A stretch of 64,000 nucleotides of DNA from Wenxinia saemankumensis. Lineage in GTDB: Bacteria > Pseudomonadota > Alphaproteobacteria > Rhodobacterales > Rhodobacteraceae. The DNA lies in the NCBI RefSeq assembly GCF_900141735.1, contig NZ_FQYO01000002.1:496001-560000 (forward strand). Direction: 5' to 3'. This document shows, piece by piece, positions 8,233 to 15,971 of the stretch (position 1 is the stretch's first letter; each line of letters opens with the position of its first letter). A model generated the notes under the pieces. It saw only the letters and a program-made list of their open reading frames with translations. It ran no database searches and was not told the DNA's origin. The position numbers and the translations under genes were made by a program.

Positions 8233-9030
8233 ATGCCCATCGACATTCCCGCCCGCCTCGTCCTCGCGCCCGTCCTTGCGCTGCAGGCGCTGCGGTTGCG
8301 GGCCGCGGCGCAGGTCCTGCCGGAGGCGCGGGGCCAGCGCAGCGGCACGGCCGGGATGGGGCCACGGCTGCGGGTGCTCATCGTCGGGGACAGCTCGGCC
8401 GCCGGGGTGGGCGCGGCGACCCAGGCCGAGGCGCTGGCCGGCCGGATCGTTGCCGACCTGTCGCGCGATCACCGGGTCGAGTGGCGGCTCATCGCCCGCT
8501 CCGGCGCGACGGCGCTGTCGATGCTCGAGATGCTGCGCGCGGATGCGGGCGGACGGTTCGACGTGGCGGTCGTGACGCTGGGCGTCAACGACGCCAAGAA
8601 CGGCGTGCCCTGGGCGCTCTACCTCGCGCGGATGCGGCGGATCGTGGCGCTCTTGTCCGGCAGGTACGGGGCGGGCCGGATCTACGTGTCGGGCCTGCCG
8701 CCCGTGGGCCTGTTCCCGGTCCTGCCGCAGCCGCTGCGCTGGATCCTCGGCAGCCAGGTGGCGCGGTTCGACCGGCTGCTCGCCTATGCCGCACGCCGGA
8801 TCCCCGGCATGGTCCATGTCCCGCCGGATTTCACGCTGGACGTGACCGACCTCGCCATCGACGGCTTCCATGCCGGGCCGCGGCTCTACCGCCGGTGGGG
8901 GCGCTGCCTCGCAAGGGCGGTCCGGGCCGGGGACGCGGTGCGTCACGCGCCCAGCTACGACCTGCGCGGCGCCGCCGGGACGGCCCCCCGCGCGTGGGGC
9001 GCCGCCCTGTCGCGCCGCTTCAGGCGCTGA
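8233..9030 (+). CDS. SGNH/GDSL-type hydrolase (probable lipase/esterase)
   Basis: A 265-aa SGNH-fold esterase. Block I is LIVGDSSAAGVG with nucleophile Ser54, the block III Asn lies in TLGVNDAKN, and the C-terminal Asp/His pair is in DGFHAGPRLY. The N-terminus (MPIDIPARLVLAPVLALQAL) is hydrophobic and may be a membrane anchor rather than a cleaved signal. The substrate cannot be predicted; relatives act on acyl or acetyl esters. An in-frame extension exists upstream, but only from the ATG at 8233 does the protein resemble the family. Its stop lies one base from the stop of convergent metG. Confidence 0.85.
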   Translation: MPIDIPARLVLAPVLALQALRLRAAAQVLPEARGQRSGTAGMGPRLRVLIVGDSSAAGVGAATQAEALAGRIVADLSRDHRVEWRLIARSGATALSMLEMLRADAGGRFDVAVVTLGVNDAKNGVPWALYLARMRRIVALLSGRYGAGRIYVSGLPPVGLFPVLPQPLRWILGSQVARFDRLLAYAARRIPGMVHVPPDFTLDVTDLAIDGFHAGPRLYRRWGRCLARAVRAGDAVRHAPSYDLRGAAGTAPRAWGAALSRRFRR

Positions 9031-9031
9031 G

Positions 9032-10741
9032 CTAGGCGCGGGTGCCGGCGAAGCGCGCCGCCCAGTCGGCGCGCTGCTCGTCGGTGATCTTGGCGAAGAG
9101 CACCTCCGGCACGGTGAAGGCGTGGCCGGGGGGCAGGGCGCCGAGCGCGCCGGTCACGTCGTCCGGCCAGCCGAGATCGGTCCGCATCGCCCCCGCCATC
9201 GCCCGGGCGGCGAAGGGGATGAACGGCTCGGACAGCGCGGCGTAGAGGCGGATCAGGTTGAGGCCCAGCCGGACCTGCATCGCCGCGATCTCCGGGTCGG
9301 TCTTGAAGGTCGCCCAGGGCGCGGCGGCCTGGAGATACTCGTTCCCCGCGACCCAGATCCCGCGCAGCTCGGCCGCCGCCTTGCGGACCTCGATCGCGTC
9401 CATGTGCCGCGCGTAGGCGGCGACGCGGCGCGTCAGATCCTCGGCCAGGGCGTGCTCGCGCGCGCCCCATTCCCCGCCCTCGGGCACCGTCTCGCCGAAT
9501 TTCGACCGGCAGAACTTCGTCACGCGGCTGACGAAGTTGCCCAGCACGTCGGCGAGATCCTTGTTCACGCCGTCCTGGAACCCCTCCCAGGTGAATTCGC
9601 TGTCGCCGCTCTCGGGCGCGCGGCTCAGCAGCCACCAGCGCCAGTAATCCGCGGGCAGGATCTCCAGCGCCTGATCCTGGAACACGCCCCGCCCGCGCGA
9701 GGTCGAGAACTGCCCGCCGTCGTAGTTCAAGTAGTTGAAGGACTTGATGTAATCGACCAGCTTCCACGGCTCGCCGCTGCCGAGGATCGTCACCGGAAAG
9801 CCCAGCGTGTGGAAGGGCACGTTGTCCTTGCCCATGAACTGCGTGTAGCGCACGTCGTCCGCGCCCCGGTCGGTGCGCCACCAGCGCTCCCAGTCGTCAC
9901 CCTTGCCGGCATCGACCCATTCCTGCGCAGATGCGATGTACTCGATGGGCGCGTCGAACCAGACGTAGAAGACCTTGCCCTCCATCCCCGGCCAGGGCTG
10001 GTCGCCCTTCTGGACGGGCACGCCCCAGTCGAGGTCGCGGGTGATGCCCCGGTCCTGCAGCCCGTCGCCGTCATGCAGCCATTTCCTGGCGATGGAGGTC
10101 GTCAGCACCGGCCAGTCGGCCTGCCGGTCGATCCAGTCCGACAGCTCGTCCTTCATCGCCGATTGCCGCAGGTAGAGATGCTTGGTCTCGCGCATCTCGA
10201 GATCGGTGGAGCCCGAGATGGTCGAGCGCGGGTCGATCAGGTCCACGGGATCGAGCTGCTTGGTGCAGTTGTCGCACTGGTCGCCCCGCGCGCTCTCGAA
10301 GCCGCAATTGGGGCAGGTGCCCTCGATGTAGCGGTCGGGCAGGAAGCGTCCGTCGGCATTGGAATACATCTGCCGCTCCGACACTTCGCGGATCAGGCCC
10401 GCCGCATCGAGCCGTGCCGCGAAATGCTGGGTCAGCGCCTTGTTCCGGTCCGAGGAGGAGCGGCCGAAATGGTCGAAGGAAAGGCCGAAGCCCTCGGCGA
10501 TCTCCGCCTGAACGGCGTGCATCTCCTCGCAATACTCGGCGACCGGCTTGCCCGCCTTCTGCGCCGCGATCTCGGCCGGGGTGCCGTGCTCGTCCGTGGC
10601 GCAGAGGAACAGTACCTCGTGGCCCCGGTCCCGCAGGTAGCGGGCATAGAGATCGGCCGGCAGCTGGCTGCCCACGAGGTTCCCCAGGTGCTTGATCCCG
10701 TTGATGTAGGGAATGGCGGAGGTGATGAGGTGGCGGGCCAT
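9032..10741 (-). CDS. metG: Methionine-tRNA ligase
   Basis: A 569-aa class I synthetase charging tRNA-Met. The HIGH motif appears as HLGN in [14 protein letters not shown] zinc knuckle is CPNC...CDNC in the connective insertion, and the catalytic loop reads QFSTSRGRG where many enzymes have KMSKS. The C-terminal anticodon-binding helices end at residue 569 without a tRNA-binding EMAP-like extension. The ATG at 10741 gives [15 protein letters not shown], the expected N-terminus. Monocistronic, with a repeat-rich upstream region. Confidence 0.97.
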   Translation of the reverse strand: MARHLITSAIPYINGIKHLGNLVGSQLPADLYARYLRDRGHEVLFLCATDEHGTPAEIAAQKAGKPVAEYCEEMHAVQAEIAEGFGLSFDHFGRSSSDRNKALTQHFAARLDAAGLIREVSERQMYSNADGRFLPDRYIEGTCPNCGFESARGDQCDNCTKQLDPVDLIDPRSTISGSTDLEMRETKHLYLRQSAMKDELSDWIDRQADWPVLTTSIARKWLHDGDGLQDRGITRDLDWGVPVQKGDQPWPGMEGKVFYVWFDAPIEYIASAQEWVDAGKGDDWERWWRTDRGADDVRYTQFMGKDNVPFHTLGFPVTILGSGEPWKLVDYIKSFNYLNYDGGQFSTSRGRGVFQDQALEILPADYWRWWLLSRAPESGDSEFTWEGFQDGVNKDLADVLGNFVSRVTKFCRSKFGETVPEGGEWGAREHALAEDLTRRVAAYARHMDAIEVRKAAAELRGIWVAGNEYLQAAAPWATFKTDPEIAAMQVRLGLNLIRLYAALSEPFIPFAARAMAGAMRTDLGWPDDVTGALGALPPGHAFTVPEVLFAKITDEQRADWAARFAGTRA

Positions 10742-10772
10742 GATCGCTCCCTGTCGCGGCGGCCCCATCTAA

Positions 10773-10857
10773 GTCCGCCGCGCCCGGCGGACAAGGCGAT
10801 TGCGTCCGCCATGCCGGACGGAGGGATCGTGTCCGCTATGCCGGACCGAGCTATTGC
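10773..10857. repeat. Repeats with GTCCG/CGGAC arms, about 27-base period
   Basis: Upstream of metG and the divergent arsR gene. GTCCGCCATGCCGGAC (10804–10819) and GTCCGCTATGCCGGAC (10831–10846) are near-identical copies 27 bases apart, each with inverted arms GTCCG/CGGAC. An earlier related inverted repeat is GTCCGCCG...CGGCGGAC (10773–10792). Flanking GCGATTGCGTC and CTATTGCGTC also repeat. It could be an operator array or slipped-strand repeats. Confidence 0.6.
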
Positions 10858-10895
10858 GTCGACGGCCGAAGGCGATTGACCGGCACACCTGAATC

Positions 10896-10905
10896 ACCAT
10901 ATGGT
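10896..10905. promoter_or_regulatory. Probable ArsR-type operator ACCATATGGT
   Basis: A perfect ten-base palindrome in an A/T-rich patch (ATCACCATATGGTTATATAA) immediately before the arsR–SRPBCC operon. Regulators of this ArsR subfamily usually bind a short palindrome over their own promoter, and TTATATAA beside it could serve as -10. Autoregulation is inferred. Confidence 0.6.
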
Positions 10906-10930
10906 TATATAAACGATGGGGGATGCCCTG

Positions 10931-11275
10931 ATGGCCGATCTCGACATGCTCTTCGGCGCGCTGGCCGATCCGACCCGCCGGGCGATCCTGCGCCGCCTCG
11001 CCGACGGACCGGCGGGGGTGGAGGAGCTGCGCGCGCCCTTCAACATGAGCCAGCCCGCCATCTCCAAGCATCTCAAGGTCCTCGAGGGTGCGGGGCTCGT
11101 CGAGGTGGAGGTCGACGGCCCGCGCCGCCCGCGCCGCCTCGTCCCGGCCCCCCTGGTCGAGGCGACGCGCTGGCTCGAGCGCACCCGGGACCGCTTCGAG
11201 GCGAATTTCGCCGCCCTCGACACCGTCCTGGACGAGATGACGAACGAAACCTCAACGGGGAAGGAGACCCCATGA
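10931..11275 (+). CDS. ArsR-family winged-helix repressor
   Basis: A 114-aa ArsR/SmtB-fold regulator. ALADPTRRAILRRLADGP leads into the helix-turn-helix MSQPAISKHLKVLEGAGLVE, followed by the wing (VEVDGPRRPRRLV). No CxC or other metal-binding cysteines are present, so it belongs to the non-metal group that pairs with SRPBCC genes. The ATG at 10931 has GGGGGA nine bases upstream; the ATG at 10916 has no Shine-Dalgarno sequence. The last codons overlap the SRPBCC start as ATGA, so the two are translated together. Confidence 0.9.
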   Translation: MADLDMLFGALADPTRRAILRRLADGPAGVEELRAPFNMSQPAISKHLKVLEGAGLVEVEVDGPRRPRRLVPAPLVEATRWLERTRDRFEANFAALDTVLDEMTNETSTGKETP

Positions 11276-11778
11276 CCAGCACCGCCGTCGATCCCGTCAC
11301 GACCACCCGGGTGGAGGAGGCGGAGCCCGCCGCCCTCGTCGTCACCCGCGACTTCGCCGCCCCGCCCGAGAAGGTCTGGCGCGCCTTCACCGACCCGGCG
11401 ATCCTGACCCGCTGGATGACCGGCTATCCCGGCTGGACCATGACCTGCGAGATGGACGTGCGCGAGGGCGGCGCCTTCCGCTGGACCTGGGAGGAGACGG
11501 AGACCGGGAGCCGCTTCGGCTTCCACGGCACCTACCGCGAGGTGATCCCGCACGGCCGCATCGTCAACACCGAGACCTACGATCCCGGCACGGTGGGCGG
11601 CGGGATCGGGACCAGCGTCAACACGACCACCTTCGCCGCCACGCCCTACGGCACGCGGATGGTCCTGCGGATCGACTACGACAGCCCAGCGACCCGCGCC
11701 GCGGCGCTGGAGACCGGCATGACCGAGGGGATGGAGGTGACCTACGGGCTGCTCGACGGCGTGCTGGCGGGCGGCTGA
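11272..11778 (+). CDS. SRPBCC / AHA1-like ligand-binding protein
   Basis: A 168-aa START/Bet v1-fold protein of the activator-of-Hsp90-ATPase type. Typical segments are TRDFAAPPEKVWRAFTDPAI, RWMTG, GGAFRWTW and the C-terminal GMTEGMEVTYGLLDGVL. These proteins have a deep hydrophobic pocket; partners of ArsR repressors are thought to bind or modify a small ligand, but the ligand is unknown. AAGGAG precedes the ATG. The 3' end overlaps the convergent MFS gene by 37 bases. Confidence 0.87.
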   Translation: MTSTAVDPVTTTRVEEAEPAALVVTRDFAAPPEKVWRAFTDPAILTRWMTGYPGWTMTCEMDVREGGAFRWTWEETETGSRFGFHGTYREVIPHGRIVNTETYDPGTVGGGIGTSVNTTTFAATPYGTRMVLRIDYDSPATRAAALETGMTEGMEVTYGLLDGVLAGG

Positions 11779-12998
11779 CGCGTCCGCGCCCGCCCGGTCA
11801 GCCGCCCGATCGTGAACGAGGTGCGCGGCACCCAGACATAGCGGGTCCGCGTCTCGGGCGAGGCGCGGCGCCGCATCCGGGCCAGGCCGAACGCGATCAG
11901 CAGGACATGGGCGGCCGAGATGAAGACGAAGAGCGCCGCCGGCCCGTAGGCGCCGATCAGCAGGGCCGCGACCCAGGGCGCGGCGATCGCGCCGACCGCG
12001 TACCAGAACATCAGTGCGGCCGAGAGCTCGACCCGCTCGTCCTCGGCCGCGTGGTCATGGGCATGGCTGGCCGCGACCGAGTAGATCGGGAAGGTCGTCA
12101 TCCCGAACAGGGCCGAAGCGGCGAGGATCGCCGCGGTCCCGGCGCCGGAGGCGGCGACCGTCACGGCGGAGGCGAGGATGCCGAAGGCCGACAGCCAGAT
12201 CAGCACCCAGCGCCGGTCGATCTTGTCCGCGGCCCAGCCCACGGGCAGCTGCGCCAGCGCGCCGCCGCCGATCCAGGCCGCCAGCAGCACGCCGATCTGC
12301 CCCGGCTCCAGCCCCACGCCCTCGCCGTAGATCGGCCCGACCATCCGGAACGACGCGCCCGTCACCGCCGAGACGAGGCAGCCCGCCACAGCGAGCGGCG
12401 AGCGGTCCCAGGCCAGGCGCGGCCGCAGGCGCGGCGCGGCCGGGGTCGCGGGCTGGGGCAGGCGGCTCAGCGTCAGCGGCAGCAGCGCCGCGCAGGCGAA
12501 GAGGGCGAGCGTGTTGTACGCGACGTAGAGCTCCAGCGGCGCCAGCGCCCCGATCATCAACTGCGCCACCAGCGAGGCGCCCATGTCGGCGATCCGGTAG
12601 GAGGCGAAGGTCCGCCCCCGCGTCTCGTTCGTCGCCCGGGCCGACAGCCAGGCCTCGACGACAGTGTAGCAGCCCGCGATGCACAGCCCCGTTGCCAGCC
12701 GCAGCGCCGCCCAGGCGAGGGGGTCGAAGACCAGCGTGTGCCCGATCAGCCCGATCGCCCCCAGCGCGGTCAGCGCGGCGAAGGTCCGCGCATGTCCGAG
12801 CGCCCCCATCATCCGCGGCGCCGCCCAGCACCCGGCGAAGAAGCCGAGGAAATGCGCCGAGCCGAGCAGCCCCACCTCCCCGGCCGTGAACCCGCCCGCG
12901 AGCCCCGTCAGCGCGTCGAGCGGCCCCACGCCCCCCGACGACAGCTGCAGCAGCGCGACGGAGAGGAACAGGGCAGCAAAGGACAGGGCGGTGCGCAT
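11742..12998 (-). CDS. MFS transporter, YcaD-like
   Basis: A 418-aa inner-membrane protein with about twelve hydrophobic segments and the MFS motif GWAADKIDRRWVL between helices 8 and 9. The first half contains GLCIAGCYTVVEAWLSARA, typical of the YcaD-like branch. The substrate is unknown. The C-terminal 35 residues (from about VPRTSFTIGR) are hydrophilic and basic, facing the cytoplasm. Translation runs 37 bases into the 3' end of the opposite SRPBCC gene. Confidence 0.88.
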   Translation of the reverse strand: MRTALSFAALFLSVALLQLSSGGVGPLDALTGLAGGFTAGEVGLLGSAHFLGFFAGCWAAPRMMGALGHARTFAALTALGAIGLIGHTLVFDPLAWAALRLATGLCIAGCYTVVEAWLSARATNETRGRTFASYRIADMGASLVAQLMIGALAPLELYVAYNTLALFACAALLPLTLSRLPQPATPAAPRLRPRLAWDRSPLAVAGCLVSAVTGASFRMVGPIYGEGVGLEPGQIGVLLAAWIGGGALAQLPVGWAADKIDRRWVLIWLSAFGILASAVTVAASGAGTAAILAASALFGMTTFPIYSVAASHAHDHAAEDERVELSAALMFWYAVGAIAAPWVAALLIGAYGPAALFVFISAAHVLLIAFGLARMRRRASPETRTRYVWVPRTSFTIGRLTGRARTRQPPASTPSSSP

Positions 12999-13090
12999 TG
13001 GGGGCCTGCGGGTGGGTCATCGCGACAGAACGCCCGGACCCGAAGGATGTAAAGCTTGCGGGCGGCTGATCGACGCAGGACAAGTCGGAC

Positions 13091-14038
13091 ATGGTCAAGG
13101 CCGTCTTCATCCAGAACCCGCATTCCATCTACGACGACAGGCCGGGCGAGGCCTATCATTTCCCGCAGATGTACTTGGGAACCGTCCGGCAGACCGTCGG
13201 CGACTGGGTCGTCTTCTACGAAAGCCGCAAGGGCGCGTTCGGCTATGTCGCGGTCCAGAAGGTTCTTTCGGTGGAGGCCGATCCCGCGATGCCCGGCCAT
13301 CACTACGCCCGACTCGATCCGGGCACCCTGTGGGAGTTCGAGCAGGTCGTCGGCCGCAGCGACGCCGATGGCCGACCGCTCGAGTCGATGCTCCGGGACG
13401 AAGTGGGCCGCCCGCTGAAGGGCGGCGCGAACGTGCTGGCCGTGCGGCGTCTGCCCGATGCGGAGTTCGCGGCCATCGTCGGGCGGGGGCTGGCGGAGGT
13501 GCCGGGGCCGGAATCCCTGCCGCGCCTGGGATCATGGCCCGAGGGCGAGCGTCCTGCAGCATCGGGGGAGACGTTCGGACTCGCGAATGGACATGAGCCG
13601 TTCGGACCGGCCCCGCTGGCCGGAGCGCGCGAGTCGGTGCTGATGTCGCGCCCCCTCCGGGACGCCTCGTTCCGGCGTCAGGTCCTCCGAGCGTACGACA
13701 ATCGCTGTGCGATCTCGGGTCTGGCGCTTCGCAACGGCGGAGGACGGGCAGAGGTGCAGGCGGCGCATATCCGTCCTGTCGACCAAGGGGGCCCCGACAC
13801 CGTCCGCAACGGGCTCGCCCTTTCGGGGACGCTGCACTGGATGTTCGACCGTGGCCTGATCGCGGTGGCGGACGACCTGACCATTCTCGTCTCGCACAAC
13901 AAGGTCGATCGGGAGACCGCGGATCGCCTGATCGGACGGGAGGGGAGATTGCGACTTCCGCAATCCCCCCGCCACCATCCGCATCCCGACTACCTGCGAT
14001 ACCACCGAGAAAACGTCTTCGCCCTGTCGACGGGATGA
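13091..14038 (+). CDS. HNH endonuclease with N-terminal reader-like domain, candidate modification-dependent nuclease
   Basis: A 315-aa protein in two parts. The C-terminal HNH nuclease (about residues 185–285) has Cys206 (NRCAISG), His226 (EVQAAHIRP), Asn240 and His249 (LHWMFD), the HNH_2-type layout. The N-terminal 120 residues (YHFPQMYLG, VGDWVVFYESRKG, GYVAVQKV) resemble the small beta-barrel PUA/EVE-like domains that recognise modified bases in McrA-like enzymes; that match is from memory and unverified. No methyltransferase lies nearby, which fits a stand-alone modification-dependent restriction enzyme. Flanked by housekeeping genes. Confidence 0.75.
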   Translation: MVKAVFIQNPHSIYDDRPGEAYHFPQMYLGTVRQTVGDWVVFYESRKGAFGYVAVQKVLSVEADPAMPGHHYARLDPGTLWEFEQVVGRSDADGRPLESMLRDEVGRPLKGGANVLAVRRLPDAEFAAIVGRGLAEVPGPESLPRLGSWPEGERPAASGETFGLANGHEPFGPAPLAGARESVLMSRPLRDASFRRQVLRAYDNRCAISGLALRNGGGRAEVQAAHIRPVDQGGPDTVRNGLALSGTLHWMFDRGLIAVADDLTILVSHNKVDRETADRLIGREGRLRLPQSPRHHPHPDYLRYHRENVFALSTG

Positions 14039-14045
14039 GGCGCCG

Positions 14046-14786
14046 CTACTGCGCCGTGTAGCCGCCATCGACGAGGTGGTAGGAGCCGGTGACGAAGCTG
14101 GCGCGGTCGGACAGCAGGTAGCAGGTCAGGTCGGCCACCTCGTCGTCGCGCCCCAGCCGGCCGATCGGGTGCAGGCCGGCGAGGCCGTCCATCTGCTCCG
14201 CGCTCAGGTTCTTCTCCAGCAGCGGGGTCTGGATGTAGCCCGGCCCGATCGAGTTCACGCGGATGTTCTTGCCTGCGTATTCCAGCGCCGCCGCCTTGGT
14301 CAGGCCCACGACGCCGTGCTTGGCCGCGACATAGGCCGGTGAGCCCTGCGTGCCGACCGAGCCGAGGATCGAGGCGATGTTGACGATGGCGCCGCCGCCC
14401 GCGCGCTCCAGCGCCGGAATGGCGAAGCGCATGCCGTAGAACACGCCGTTCAGGTTGATGCCGATGACCTTCTGCCAGCCGTCCACGGGATACTCTCCCA
14501 CGGGCGCCTGCGGCCCCCCGATCCCGGCATTGTTGACGACGAGGTGCAGCCCGTCGCCCGCCTTCTCGGCGAAGGCCACCATGGCCTCGACTTCCTGGGG
14601 GTCGCCGACATCGGCGCGGGTGGCGACGCCGCCGATCTCGTCGGCGGCGGCCCGCGCCGCGTCGAGGTCGAGATCGGCAAGGACGACCGTCGCGCCGGAT
14701 TCCTTCAGCCGCTTCGCCACCGCCTTGCCGATGCCCGAGGCCGCGCCCGTGACGAGGGCCGTCTTGCCCGTGAGGTCGATATGCAT
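14046..14786 (-). CDS. Short-chain dehydrogenase/reductase
   Basis: A 246-aa classical SDR. The cofactor motif is TGAASGIG (residues 14–21) and Asp at VLADLDLD suggests NAD preference. NNAG lies near residue 86, and the catalytic Ser, Tyr and Lys are in IASILGS and YVAAKHG. The C-terminal SDRASFVTGSYHLVDGGYTA is standard. The substrate is unknown; relatives reduce 3-ketoacyl or sugar/polyol substrates. AAGGAGC six bases before the ATG sets the start. Convergent with the HNH gene, seven bases apart. Confidence 0.9.
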   Translation of the reverse strand: MHIDLTGKTALVTGAASGIGKAVAKRLKESGATVVLADLDLDAARAAADEIGGVATRADVGDPQEVEAMVAFAEKAGDGLHLVVNNAGIGGPQAPVGEYPVDGWQKVIGINLNGVFYGMRFAIPALERAGGGAIVNIASILGSVGTQGSPAYVAAKHGVVGLTKAAALEYAGKNIRVNSIGPGYIQTPLLEKNLSAEQMDGLAGLHPIGRLGRDDEVADLTCYLLSDRASFVTGSYHLVDGGYTAQ

Positions 14787-14900
14787 GGGAACGCTCCTTC
14801 TTCTGCGTTACCCGCCGATAACGCATGGGCGCGGCGAACGCTCCGCCCGGGGGCGCACCCGACCTGTGCAGAAGGGGGCCTTGCGGCGGCTATGCCGGCC

Positions 14901-15326
14901 TCAATTGACCTTGCGCGTCGGGGTGAAGGGCAGGGGCGCGACGGGGATCCCGTCCTCGATCAGCCTGCGCGCGTCGGCCAGCTTCGCCTCGCCGTGGATC
15001 GGGCGGGCGGGCTTGTCGCCCTCGTGCATCGCCCGCGCCTCGGCCGCGAAGGACAGGCCGACATAATCGCTCTCGCGTTCGACCTTCTCGCGCAGCGCGG
15101 CGAGCGCCTTCTCGCGCGCGGTCGCGGGCGAGAGCCGCTCGCGGCCGGGCCCAGGCGACCGCTCCGGCGCGACGGCCGGCGCCATCAGCGACTTCTCGAC
15201 CCGGGCCGAGCCGCAATCGGGGCAGGCGACCTGCCCGGCGGCGGCGAGCGTGTCGAAGGCGGCGTTCGAGGCGAACCAGCTCTCGAAGCGGTGGTCGTTG
15301 TCGCAGCGCAGGGTGAAGCGGATCAT
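14901..15326 (-). CDS. DUF1178 family protein
   Basis: A 141-aa protein beginning MIRFTLRCDNDHRFE. Two cysteine sites, LRCDND and ACPDCGSARVEKS, resemble a small zinc-binding fold. A conserved C-terminal block follows (YVGLSFAAEARAMHEGDKP, RPIHGEAKLADARRL). The family is common in alphaproteobacteria and has no known function. It stands alone downstream of the divergent peroxidase promoter region. Confidence 0.88.
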   Translation of the reverse strand: MIRFTLRCDNDHRFESWFASNAAFDTLAAAGQVACPDCGSARVEKSLMAPAVAPERSPGPGRERLSPATAREKALAALREKVERESDYVGLSFAAEARAMHEGDKPARPIHGEAKLADARRLIEDGIPVAPLPFTPTRKVN

Positions 15327-15461
15327 GTCGGGGTCCGGCAGGAATGTCGCTTGATCACATAATCCCCCCGGCGGCGGGCGCAATCTGGACGGCGCACGGG
15401 CGTGCCATAGATGACGCGGGCGTGACACAGCCGTCGCGTCCCTGCCGCTGCCGAGGCCCCC

Positions 15462-15971
15462 ATGCTGCGCGTCGCCCTCGCCCTCCTCGCCCTGCCGGGC
15501 CTCGCCCTCGCCGGCGAGACCTTTCCCTCGATCGACGGGGGCGCCTACGACATGGACGACTGGTCCGGCCAGCCGGTGCTGGTGGTCAATACCGCCTCGC
15601 AATGCGCCTTCGCGCCGCAATTCGTCGGGCTGCAGGATCTCTACGATGCCTACCGCGAGGCCGGGCTCGTCGTGCTCGCCGTGCCGTCCGACGATTTCCG
15701 GCAGGAGCTGGAGACCGAGGCGGAGGTGAAGGAATACTGCGCCATGGTCTTCGGCATCGACATGCCGATGACCGAGATCGAGGTCGTGACGGGCGAGGGC
15801 GCCCATCCCTTCTACGCCCGCGTCGCGGAGGAGACGGGCTTCGCCCCGACCTGGAACTTCAACAAGATCCTGATCGGCCCGGACGGGGACGTCCTGGGCA
15901 CCTGGGGATCGGCCGTCACCCCGCAGAGCCCGGCGATCACCGGCGCCGTCGAGGCCGCGCTGGGGATGTGA
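15462..15971 (+). CDS. Glutathione peroxidase, exported
   Basis: A 169-aa thiol peroxidase reducing hydroperoxides. A signal peptide (residues 1–17, ALPGLALA) directs it to the periplasm. The peroxidatic cysteine is Cys48 in NTASQCAFAPQF, and the WNFNKIL block supplies the tryptophan and asparagine of the tetrad. A resolving cysteine may be the one in VKEYCAMVFG. The stop overlaps the start of the next gene (GTGA), so the two are translationally coupled. Confidence 0.92.
   Translation: MLRVALALLALPGLALAGETFPSIDGGAYDMDDWSGQPVLVVNTASQCAFAPQFVGLQDLYDAYREAGLVVLAVPSDDFRQELETEAEVKEYCAMVFGIDMPMTEIEVVTGEGAHPFYARVAEETGFAPTWNFNKILIGPDGDVLGTWGSAVTPQSPAITGAVEAALGM

Noticed and set aside
8870-10879. Open frame antisense to metG
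   Set aside because: MetG is complete on the other strand. The shadow only exposes the intergenic repeats as peptide repeats near its end.
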